DNA of 5,642 nt from an uncultured Clostridia bacterium (GCA_946563605.1 CAMNVW010000103.1:1-5642); one strand, 5' to 3'. Positions 1 through 5,416 are shown, counted from the stretch's first letter. Notes: generated by a model from the sequence alone, not told the origin. A program made the numbers and translations.

Positions 1-22
1 ATTCAGGTCCACCTACAGTATA

Positions 23-38
23 AAAAGCTCGAGCTTTT
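23..38. repeat. 16-bp perfect palindrome, possible end of an upstream terminator
   Basis: The halves AAAAGCTC and GAGCTTTT meet at a CTCGAG centre and are followed by ATT. It may be the weak terminator of a gene left of the window. A TATAAA at 19-24 could instead be a -10 box for the downstream gene, whose -35 box would lie outside the window. The sequence does not decide between these. Confidence 0.4.
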
Positions 39-62
39 ATTCATGTCCTAGGACATGAATAA
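37..62. repeat. 26-bp perfect palindrome, candidate operator or leader hairpin
   Basis: The half-site TTATTCATGTCCT is followed directly by its exact reverse complement, with no spacer. It abuts the palindrome at 23-38 and lies about 40 bases before the ribosome binding site of the surface-protein gene. A spacer-free palindrome of this length suits a site for a dimeric DNA-binding protein, or a stem-loop in the mRNA leader. The identity of any regulator cannot be read from the sequence. Confidence 0.5.
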
Positions 63-98
63 CCCTAACGGATGAGCTCAGCCTTTGCACCGGACAAA

Positions 99-107
99 AA
101 AGGAGGA
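99..107 (+). promoter_or_regulatory. Strong ribosome binding site that fixes the surface-protein start at 115
   Basis: AAAGGAGGA carries a consensus AGGAGG at 101-106, eight bases before ATG 115. This is optimal spacing. The later in-frame starts, GTG 145 and ATG 148, have no comparable site. The site therefore argues that translation was evolved to begin at 115 even though a TAG follows at 127. Confidence 0.85.
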
Positions 108-114
108 GTTACAA

Positions 115-1287
115 ATGTCTAAAGTATAGAAGAAAATCTTATCCGTGATGCTGTGTGCGGCAATGATTTTGAGCGCAGGCGCTTTCACTGCCTTTGCAGA
201 GGGGGAAGAAGCGGGTACTCAGCCGCCGACAACAGCAGGGGGAGAAACAGAGGGTAAAGGCGAAGAAACAACAATTGACAGTGAGAACGCACTCAGAGCT
301 GCACTTGCACAAGGCGGTACAGTTACACTTGACGGGAATATTACACTCACAAGTTTCTTGTCTATCGACAAAACCGTTACCTTATACCTTAACGGTCATA
401 CGATTTCTGGAGGTTTTACATCATTTGTTGATAGTTATCAGGGCAACCTTATCAACATTACAGGCAGCAATGTAACCATTACAAATGGTACACTGACAGC
501 AGGAAGCAACAACAAAAACGTTATGTCTGTTAGTGGCGCAACTGGTGTTACATTGAGCGGTGTCACATTAGACCATTCATCTGCAAAAACAGGTGCGCCG
601 CTGATTGTTGGCAAATCTACTGTAACCCTGAGCGGCAGTGTAAATATGGTTTTGGGAGAAAACTCCTGGTATGCGATCAATGTTGATTCAAAGGGACAAT
701 CTGCGAACCTTACTTTTGCCAACGGAGTAAGTTTGAGCGTTACAGGTGCAGAGGGTAAAGATGTAATCTTTGTGGAGAATAACAGCGAGGATAATCCGGC
801 AACAGTAACCAATCCGGAAAATGCTGGATTAGTAGCTGGCGACGATGGTACATACAATCCAGAGCCAGCAGACCCAGAACAGCCACCAGTCAACCCAGAA
901 CAGCCACCAGTCAACCCAGAAACCCCAGCAAAACCGGCAGCCCCAAGCACCGGTATTTCCACAGGCAGCTCTGTGCAGGCGATGGAGAAAAAAGAAAAAC
1001 CAAACCCTGAGGACCAGAAAGCAATGGAAACCTACAATTTCTGGATGACTGTAAAAGCGAACATCAAGAAAACCAAGGATGGCAAAACCCTGCGCATCAA
1101 TGTTCCAAGTGACATCAAAAATATGCCAGCCAGTGTCATGGAAACCATTCGTCTGTGCGAAAATGATGTGACTGTTGTCCTGAAATGGAATGGCAGAACC
1201 ATCACGATCTCTACCGAAGAAACGGTAAAGAAACCGGCACGCAAAGTTTTCTGGAGCTTTAAACAGTTAGTGGAAATGTACGCATAA
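115..1287 (+). CDS. Secreted beta-helix-like surface protein with an in-frame TAG at codon 5
   Basis: Read from ATG 115 the frame gives M-S-K-V-TAG-K-K-I-L followed by an uninterrupted 385-residue tail ending in TAA. Numbering from ATG 115, residues 6-28 form a classic signal peptide: the KK n-region, a hydrophobic core, then AFA before EGEE. A short acidic, Thr/Gly-rich linker leads to residues 53-220, rich in Val/Thr/Asn/Gly turns such as GNITLTS, NVTITNGT and GVTLSGVTL. That is the pattern of a pectate-lyase-like parallel beta-helix, though no catalytic residues are recognisable. Residues 247-280 are a Pro/Glu linker with a repeated PEQPPVN. Residues 298-390 form a compact domain containing NFWMTVKANI, MPASVMETI and VVLKWNGRTITI, similar to tails I associate with clostridial extracellular proteins. 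No C-terminal LPXTG anchor is present. If TAG stops translation, only restart at GTG 145 or ATG 148 could give product, and that would lose the basic n-region. Function is unknown; adhesion or wall association is a guess. Confidence 0.75.
127..129 (+). other. In-frame amber codon inside the signal peptide n-region
   Basis: TAG is codon 5 of the frame that begins at ATG 115. It lies between GTA and AAG-AAA-ATC. The frame on both sides is clearly the same gene: ribosome binding site and start before it, basic n-region and hydrophobic core after it. A single change from AAG (Lys) or CAG (Gln) would explain it. Confidence 0.85.
873..920 (+). repeat. 21-bp tandem repeat in the proline-rich linker
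   Basis: Two identical 21-bp units (873-893 and 894-914) plus a 6-bp partial third encode the repeated heptapeptide PEQPPVN. The unit is a multiple of three, so copy-number change keeps the frame and only alters the length of the linker between the beta-helix-like part and the C-terminal domain. Confidence 0.85.
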
Positions 1288-1289
1288 GT

Positions 1290-1518
1290 TTAATGATAAC
1301 AATAAAGTTTTTGATTGAGCTTTTTTCAAAAAGCTCACAGATTCCAAAGGCAGTGCCTTTGTTCGCCCATCGCAATGGGCGAAACTTTCCCTCAAAAATA
1401 AATATAAAAATAAAAACGATAGGGGCAGGATGCTGTTTCGATGATGTGGTACGGTAGTACCCTGCCTGCAGATGCAGGCAGCCTGCTTATAAGCGACCTT
1501 TTTTATTTTTATCATTAA
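1290..1518. repeat. Hairpin-rich non-coding block bounded by inverted repeats
   Basis: The ends are 17-bp inverted repeats (1290-1306 and 1502-1518) matching at 16 positions, with the core TTAATGATAA. Inside are several hairpins: 1317-1325 with 1328-1336; 1346-1351 with 1355-1360; 1362-1370 with 1375-1383 (nine GC-rich pairs); 1448-1452 with 1457-1461; and 1462-1470 with 1473-1481. The block lies directly after the surface-protein stop codon and contains no convincing gene. It may be a small non-autonomous mobile element (MITE-like), a structured 3' UTR, or terminator debris. I see no clear target-site duplication, and the AT-rich ends weaken the repeat evidence. Confidence 0.4.
1404..1512. 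other. Long imperfect hairpin, candidate structured RNA element
   Basis: A 13-bp perfect AT-only stem (1404-1416 with 1500-1512) closes the element. Further in, GCAGG at 1425-1429 can pair with CCTGC at 1482-1486. The apex contains two adjacent hairpins (1448-1461 and 1462-1481). GGCAGG at 1424-1429 can alternatively pair with CCTGCC at 1461-1466, so competing folds exist. It is sub-structure within the larger inverted-repeat block and matches no RNA family I recognise. Confidence 0.35.
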
Positions 1519-1521
1519 GCA

Positions 1522-1560
1522 CAAAACAAAAGCACAGCCTTTGGCTGTGCTTTTGTTTTG
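1522..1560. terminator. Bidirectional terminator between the surface protein and cardiolipin synthase
   Basis: An 18-bp perfect stem (1522-1539 with 1543-1560) has a TTT loop. The GC-rich core AGCACAGCC/GGCTGTGCT is flanked by A-rich and T-rich arms, so either strand ends in a TTTTGTTTTG run. It sits between two convergent genes and lies 11 bases beyond the cardiolipin synthase stop codon. Confidence 0.85.
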
Positions 1561-1571
1561 CTTTTGATATC

Positions 1572-3098
1572 TTACATCAACGGCGCAAACACGCGCAGAA
1601 CTGCGCGTCCAAGTCTGCGCAGGGAGGAGACTTTTTTGATTTTCTCCAATGTAATCGGCTGGCTGATTTGCTGGGTTTTGAAAAAGTCGTCGCGCACATC
1701 GGTCACGCATGGGGTTTGGTACATCCACACCGCACATTCAAAATGCAGGTACAGACTGCGGTAATCCAGATTGATGGTGCCGACGACCGCGTACTCGTCA
1801 TCCACCACAAAGGTTTTTGCGTGGACAAAGCCTGGCGTGTACTCAAAAATTTTAACCCCCGCTTCCACTAACACTTCATAATGTGCTCTGGAAACCGCAT
1901 GGACATACCATTTGTCAGGGACGTGCGGCGTAATGATGCGCACGTCGATGCCGCTTTTTGCGGCGGTGGTCAAGGCTTTGATGGTTTCGCCATCCAAAAT
2001 CAGGTACGGTGTTGTGATGTAAACATAGCATTTTGCCTTGTTGATGAGGTTGAGGTAAACCGTTTCACCAACCGCTTCATCGTCCAGCGGATTGTCGGTA
2101 AACGGCTGGACAAAGCCCTGTGCGTTGCGTTCCAGCTTTGTGGGATAATATTTTTTGTAATCCTCCTTGGTTTGGCTGAGGTAATCCCACATCGACAGAA
2201 ACATCGCTGTCAGGGAAAAGACCGCTTCTCCCTTGAGCATGATTGCGGTATCCTTCCAATGTCCATGCTTTTCGCGTTCATTGATATACTCGTCCGCGAG
2301 GTTGATTCCGCCGGTAAAGCCGACGTTTCCGTCGATCACACAGATTTTCCGATGGTCGCGGGTGTTGAATTTGCTGGAAAGGATCGGCACAAAGGGGTTA
2401 AAGATCCTGCACTTGATGCCCATTTTTTCCAGCGTTTTATTATATCCGGTGGGGAGCGTCATAATGCAGCCCATGTCGTCATAAATTAAGCGGACATCCA
2501 CACCTTCAGCCACCTTTTGCCGGAGGATGCTGAGGATGGTGTTCCACATCTTTCCTTCCTGAATAATGAAATACTCCAAAAAGATGTATTTCTCCGCCTT
2601 TTTGAGTTCCTCCACCATCCGCTGAAATTTGATTTCACCCATCGGCAGATATTCGGTCGAGGTGTTTTTGTACGGCGGTGCAAATGCCCACCGCGAAATA
2701 TAGGTGGACTGATTGACTACATCCGGTGGCATTTCTTCAATGCCCGAGTTTACGCTTACCTTTTCCACCACCGCAGCCATTTCCGAGCCGATTTGCCCCA
2801 TCTTGTTTCGGATATATCTGCCGGTACGGTCGGAACCGAAAACCAGATAAAGCAGACCGCCGAAAACGGGCAGCAGCAAAATGGGGATCAGCCACGCGAT
2901 TTTGTAGGCGGCATTGCTCTTGTTGTTGATGATGGCAAGCGCAAGGAAAAAGCTCAATGTGATACTGAACGCATAAAAATAAATGAAATAATTATTCAGA
3001 TTCCACACAATGCACAGCAGTAAAAAAAGCTGAATCAAAATAAATACTGCTGTAATGACAACGCGATGTGTCAGAAAACGCATCATTTTCCTAATCAC
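1572..3098 (-). CDS. cls: Cardiolipin synthase, phospholipase D superfamily
   Basis: This 508-residue membrane enzyme is expected to join two phosphatidylglycerol molecules into cardiolipin plus glycerol. Hydrophobic segments at about 13-33, 36-57 and 68-88 form the membrane anchor. The third, ending in PVFGGLLYLVFG, is typical of the PLD-nuclease N-terminal domain. Two catalytic HKD motifs are intact: H249, K251, D256 in DHRKICVIDG, and H426, K428, D433 in HAKTFVVDDE, each followed by a glycine-asparagine element (GGINLADE and GTINLDYRS). Length is normal for the Firmicutes family. The start is GTG at 3098: GAGGAGG (3106-3112) lies seven bases upstream, a better fit than for ATG 3086. It appears monocistronic, with its own promoter and a terminator shared with the convergent surface-protein gene. 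No damage is visible. Confidence 0.95.
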   Translation of the reverse strand: MIRKMMRFLTHRVVITAVFILIQLFLLLCIVWNLNNYFIYFYAFSITLSFFLALAIINNKSNAAYKIAWLIPILLLPVFGGLLYLVFGSDRTGRYIRNKMGQIGSEMAAVVEKVSVNSGIEEMPPDVVNQSTYISRWAFAPPYKNTSTEYLPMGEIKFQRMVEELKKAEKYIFLEYFIIQEGKMWNTILSILRQKVAEGVDVRLIYDDMGCIMTLPTGYNKTLEKMGIKCRIFNPFVPILSSKFNTRDHRKICVIDGNVGFTGGINLADEYINEREKHGHWKDTAIMLKGEAVFSLTAMFLSMWDYLSQTKEDYKKYYPTKLERNAQGFVQPFTDNPLDDEAVGETVYLNLINKAKCYVYITTPYLILDGETIKALTTAAKSGIDVRIITPHVPDKWYVHAVSRAHYEVLVEAGVKIFEYTPGFVHAKTFVVDDEYAVVGTINLDYRSLYLHFECAVWMYQTPCVTDVRDDFFKTQQISQPITLEKIKKVSSLRRLGRAVLRVFAPLM

Positions 3099-3130
3099 TT
3101 TTTTTCCTCCTCTATTTTCTCTTATTTTTC

Positions 3131-3159
3131 ATCCTACCATATCTTTCGTCACTTTTCAA
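3131..3159 (-). promoter_or_regulatory. Sigma-A promoter of cardiolipin synthase
   Basis: On the minus strand, TTGAAA (3154-3159) and TAGGAT (3131-3136) are separated by 17 bases, about 33 bases before the GTG start. The -35 box matches consensus at five of six positions and the -10 box at four of six. Confidence 0.6.
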
Positions 3160-3230
3160 TCGTTACTTTTTGAACAATTTTGTAAGTGCTCGTGATTTGC
3201 AAAAAAACAGCTTTGTTTGTATGCCGTCGC

Positions 3231-3259
3231 TTGTATTTTGAACAAAATGACCCTATAAT
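3231..3259 (+). promoter_or_regulatory. Promoter upstream of the DUF1905 remnant
   Basis: TTGTAT (3231-3236), a 17-base spacer and a perfect TATAAT (3254-3259). GACC at 3249-3252 and GGTC at 3265-3268 form a short inverted repeat around the -10 box, which could be an operator but may be chance. The implied leader before ATG 3347 is about 80 bases. Confidence 0.6.
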
Positions 3260-3333
3260 AAATAGGTCTTGGAGGACATTAGTAAAAATTTGCGCAGAAG
3301 CAAACGTTGCACAGGATGAAAAATATCAGGATA

Positions 3334-3341
3334 GAGGGTGG
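3334..3341 (+). promoter_or_regulatory. Ribosome binding site of the DUF1905 remnant
   Basis: GAGGGTGG ends five bases before ATG 3347. It marks that ATG as the original start, which places the TAG at codon 3 inside the gene rather than upstream of it. Confidence 0.6.
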
Positions 3342-3346
3342 TTTGT

Positions 3347-3621
3347 ATGGATTAGAAAAAAATCTATACTTTTGAGGCGGTCATTCAAAAGGTTCCCGAC
3401 ATAGACGGCGCCTACGTTGAAATTCCGTTCGATGTAAAACAAACATTTGGCAAGGGCAGGGTAAAAAGGTACACGTCGAGTTTGACGATGTGCCGTATGA
3501 CGGCAGCATTGTGCGGATGGGGACACCCTGCCATATTATCGGTATCCGCAAGGACATCCGTGCGAAACTGCAAAAGCAGGCAGGGGATACCGTCTTAGTC
3601 CGGCTGTGGGAACGTGACTGA
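3347..3621 (+). pseudogene. DUF1905-family protein, disrupted by TAG and a frameshift
   Basis: The frame from ATG 3347 reads M-D-TAG-K-K-I-Y-T-F-E-A-V and continues through IDGAYVEIPFDVKQTFGKGR. At the A5 run 3463-3467 the reading jumps to another frame, which continues as VHVEFDDVPYDGSIVRMG and HIIGIRKDIRAKLQKQAGDTVLV to TGA 3619-3621. Joined, these make about 90 residues. That fits a full-length DUF1905 domain: the family hallmarks are the F..V.PFD..  opening, FG.GR..V, Y.GS, GI.K.IR and GD.V. The family is small, soluble and of unclear function, often linked to YdeI-like proteins. Restoring family-like VKVHVEFD needs removal of two A bases, or one added base. The promoter and ribosome binding site upstream are intact, suggesting recent loss. 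Sequencing error, or programmed -1 slippage at A-AAA-AGG, would also explain the frameshift alone. Confidence 0.8.
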
Positions 3622-3672
3622 TACGAGAACGTATTTTCGGCGGGTCAGGGGAAATAAAACATTTTTCGCTTT

Positions 3673-3702
3673 TTGTGTTTTTTGTCAAAATAGACCTATA
3701 AT
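3673..3702 (+). promoter_or_regulatory. Promoter-like sequence resembling the DUF1905 promoter
   Basis: TTGTGT (3673-3678), an 18-base spacer and a perfect TATAAT (3697-3702). The spacer carries CAAAAT five bases before TATAAT, as in the promoter at 3231-3259. No open reading frame with a ribosome binding site follows, so if active it would make a non-coding transcript. Confidence 0.4.
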
Positions 3703-3846
3703 TACAAAATAATTTTGAAACTTTTGACCTTTTTGACCAACTTTTTTGATTTTTTCTTCGATGACCTCTTGATTTTTTTCTTTGATATTGCTAAGATAAA
3801 CACGTAATTTAAATGTGTTTTCTCTCCTTGCTTTGGTTCCTTGCAC

Positions 3847-3874
3847 TGCAACTGCATTTACAAGTGCAGTTGCA
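3847..3874. repeat. Intergenic hairpin with 10-bp perfect arms
   Basis: TGCAACTGCA (3847-3856) and TGCAGTTGCA (3865-3874) are exact reverse complements around an eight-base loop. It lies in the non-coding stretch before the bidirectional terminator and could be a domain of an intergenic RNA. Confidence 0.5.
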
Positions 3875-3905
3875 AATATGGTGTAAGGAAATAGATTTGT
3901 GTAAT

Positions 3906-3957
3906 AAAAAATAAGCAGATGCCGCATCGGTAACGATGCGGCATCTGCTTATTTTTT
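3906..3957. terminator. Bidirectional terminator overlapping the DUF1836 stop codon
   Basis: A 24-bp perfect stem (3906-3929 with 3934-3957) encloses the four-base loop GTAA. The GC-rich core GCAGATGCCGCATCG is flanked by AAAAAATAA and TTATTTTTT arms, giving U tracts on both strands. The right arm includes the TAA stop (3949-3951) and last Lys codons of the minus-strand DUF1836 gene, so termination is tightly coupled to the end of that gene. On the plus strand it would stop transcripts from the region 3622-3905. Confidence 0.9.
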
Positions 3958-4533
3958 GTTTTGCGGTTTTTGTGCTGTCATGCTGCAAAAGAAGCGGTCG
4001 ATAATAGCTTCTGAGGTGCGCTTGCAGTAGCTTGAAATGCTCGCAAGTCCCAACAGCATCGACGCCATATCCATCATATCCATTTTGTCAGGATAATTCT
4101 TCTCCATGTTTGAGACGATCAGATCGATCCCTTCTTTAAGATAGAGATGGTTCATCTGATTCTGTTTAAAAATTTCCTCCAAACCGTCTGTGCTGATTTC
4201 TTCCTCCATCAAAATGGTCATTACCTGTTTAATGTCGCCGATGGAAAGGATATTTTTGAGGTTGCAGATCATCAAAATCTGCAAAATCTGTTCCCGTGTA
4301 TATTTTTTGCCGCGCATTGGACGGATCATTTTTTCTTTGCTGTAATTATTGACCATGGATTTTGTTAAGATCTTGTCCTTTTCGTGGCGGCGGTTTTCTC
4401 CGAGCTTATCCTCAAACAGCATCAAGATCTGGTCAATGTACAAATCCAGCTCTGGTATCTGCTCCGGCTCCAGTTTGTTTTGCTTCACCATCGAACTAAG
4501 CAGCGTTTCCATCTCTTCTTTGTTTACTTCCAT
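3949..4533 (-). CDS. DUF1836 domain-containing protein, probable transcriptional regulator
   Basis: A 194-residue cytoplasmic protein. The region at about 54-104, with LTKSMVNNYSKEKMI, RGKKYTREQILQI and LKNILSIGDIKQVM, is the diagnostic DUF1836 pattern and resembles a MerR-like helix-turn-helix that recognises DNA. The remainder is predicted helical with Leu/Met-rich stretches, suitable for dimerisation, and no ligand site is recognised. I chose ATG 4533 because GAAAGGGG (4543-4550) lies nine bases upstream. A TTG at 4557 would add eight residues but has no good ribosome binding site. The gene is monocistronic and diverges from the hemolysin III gene. A role in controlling itself or that neighbour is inferred from position only. 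Confidence 0.85.
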   Translation of the reverse strand: MEVNKEEMETLLSSMVKQNKLEPEQIPELDLYIDQILMLFEDKLGENRRHEKDKILTKSMVNNYSKEKMIRPMRGKKYTREQILQILMICNLKNILSIGDIKQVMTILMEEEISTDGLEEIFKQNQMNHLYLKEGIDLIVSNMEKNYPDKMDMMDMASMLLGLASISSYCKRTSEAIIDRFFCSMTAQKPQNKK

Positions 4534-4605
4534 TCCGGTGTGCCCCTTTCTGTCCAAATCTTTTTCTCTGTTTTTGGGCTTTGTCGTGATTTTATTACCA
4601 TGACT

Positions 4606-4634
4606 ATTGTATATTATTTTTGAATTTTTCGCAA
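4606..4634 (-). promoter_or_regulatory. Promoter of the DUF1836 gene
   Basis: On the minus strand, TTGCGA (4629-4634) and TACAAT (4606-4611) are separated by 17 bases. The leader to ATG 4533 would be about 65 bases. The -35 box lies six bases from that of the divergent hemolysin III promoter. Confidence 0.6.
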
Positions 4635-4640
4635 GATGTA

Positions 4641-4669
4641 TTGTAAAGCCTACCTTGATTTGTTATAAT
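4641..4669 (+). promoter_or_regulatory. Promoter of the hemolysin III gene
   Basis: TTGTAA (4641-4646), a 17-base spacer and a perfect TATAAT (4664-4669), followed by AAATA. Transcription would start about 40 bases before the coding region. Confidence 0.7.
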
Positions 4670-4718
4670 AAATAACATGAAGTGGTTTTAAAAACTATAT
4701 TGTGTTAGGAGGAAAATG

Positions 4719-5375
4719 ATGTATAGTTATTTTAAAAATGCTCGAGATCCTGTGAGCTGTTACACCCATTTTTTAGGGATTCTTTTTTCAGTTGCGGCAA
4801 CGGCTTTTCTGGTTTTGCTGGATGGATTGGGCGGAAATTTCTCCGCGCGCATCATGGTGTCTGTGCTGATTTTTGGCGGTTCCATGCTGGCTTTGTACAC
4901 CGCCAGCACTGTCTATCATTTTTATAACGGCGCGGTAAAGATTCAGGAACGCCTGCGCAAGCTGGACCATGCGATGATCTATGTGCTGATTGCAGGGACG
5001 TACACTCCCATCTGCTTAAAGTTTATGGAGGGCAGACATGGGATCATCTTTATTGGGACGATGTGGCTGATTGCAGTCTGCGGCATTGTGATGAAGCTGT
5101 GCTGGATGAATGCTCCACGAGCCTTGTACACCGCTTTTTATCTGCTGATGGGTTGGGCGATTATTTTGGATTGGAAGGCGCTGCAGGCAATTCCAGGCGG
5201 TGCAATCGCGCTGCTGCTGGCAGGGGGCATTGCTTATTCGATAGGCGCTGTCTTTTATATCCTCAAAAAGCCGAATATCAGTGATGCGTTTGGCTTCCAT
5301 GAGCTGTTCCATGTCTTTATTTTGCTGGGAACATTTTTCCATTTCCTCACCGTTGTTTTTTACGTTGTTCTGTAA
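4719..5375 (+). CDS. Hemolysin III family (PAQR/YqfA-type) membrane protein
   Basis: A 218-residue integral membrane protein with seven predicted hydrophobic helices. Numbered from ATG 4719, they lie at about 16-35, 46-66, 82-99, 107-126, 135-152, 160-182 and 195-216. Family signatures are present: YTHFLG near the N-terminus, STVYH with H67, LDHAMIYVLIAGTYTP with D83 and H84, and HELFHVFILLGTFFHF with H194, H198 and H208. These His and Asp residues are the expected metal-binding, hydrolase-like site of the PAQR/CREST superfamily. Despite the name, haemolytic activity is shown for few members, and a role in membrane lipid homeostasis is more often proposed. Length is normal. AGGAGG (4707-4712) lies six bases from ATG 4719 but only three from the adjacent ATG 4716, so I prefer 4719; the choice changes one residue. 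It appears monocistronic and ends at its own terminator. Confidence 0.92.
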   Translation: MYSYFKNARDPVSCYTHFLGILFSVAATAFLVLLDGLGGNFSARIMVSVLIFGGSMLALYTASTVYHFYNGAVKIQERLRKLDHAMIYVLIAGTYTPICLKFMEGRHGIIFIGTMWLIAVCGIVMKLCWMNAPRALYTAFYLLMGWAIILDWKALQAIPGGAIALLLAGGIAYSIGAVFYILKKPNISDAFGFHELFHVFILLGTFFHFLTVVFYVVL

Positions 5376-5387
5376 GAGAATATTGTT

Positions 5388-5416
5388 AAAGGGAACCCTC
5401 GAGGGTTCCCTTTTTT
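5388..5416 (+). terminator. Intrinsic terminator of the hemolysin III gene
   Basis: A perfect spacer-free palindrome, AAAGGGAACCCTC and its complement (5388-5413), runs into a TTTTTT tract (5411-5416) 12 bases after the TAA stop. The strong GC-rich stem and T run make it a confident Rho-independent terminator. Confidence 0.93.

Larger units (their letters stand above)
3622..3905. other. AT-rich intergenic region without a convincing gene
   Basis: The stretch between the DUF1905 remnant and the terminator is T-rich on the plus strand. It holds a weak hairpin just after the stop (ATACG at 3621-3625 with CGTAT at 3630-3634, then TTT), a promoter-like sequence at 3673-3702 and a hairpin at 3847-3874. 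An 80-codon minus-strand frame crosses it (3685-3927), but it starts inside the terminator stem without a ribosome binding site, so I do not call it. Confidence 0.6.

Noticed and set aside
438..962. 174-codon minus-strand frame within the surface-protein gene
   Set aside because: Fully antisense to the well-supported secreted protein. The Gly/Ser-rich repeats are only the complement of the proline linker and beta-helix codons.
1346..1383. Tandem hairpins considered as a dedicated surface-protein terminator
   Set aside because: Neither hairpin is followed by a proper T tract; the stronger stem at 1522-1560 fits better.
1290..1518. Considered as a CRISPR repeat region or known riboswitch
   Set aside because: There are no regularly spaced direct repeats, and no consensus of a riboswitch class I know. 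It also lies after a gene rather than before one.
1267..1737. 156-codon minus-strand frame over the intergenic block
   Set aside because: It overlaps the end of cardiolipin synthase in another frame, runs through a terminator and hairpins, and has no family-like content.
1881..3023. Long plus-strand frames at 1881-2489 and 2517-3023
   Set aside because: They are shadows antisense to cardiolipin synthase, whose two HKD motifs and membrane segments leave no doubt about the coding strand.
3186..3404. 72-codon plus-strand frame before and into the DUF1905 remnant
   Set aside because: It spans a promoter and no good ribosome binding site precedes its start. It overlaps the DUF1905 frame out of phase.
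3685..3927. 80-codon minus-strand frame, Lys/Glu-rich at its end
   Set aside because: Its ATG lies in the stem of the DUF1836 terminator and lacks a ribosome binding site. The Lys-rich composition follows from A-rich DNA. I keep a small doubt because the KARRENTFKLRVYLSNIKEK stretch looks mildly protein-like.
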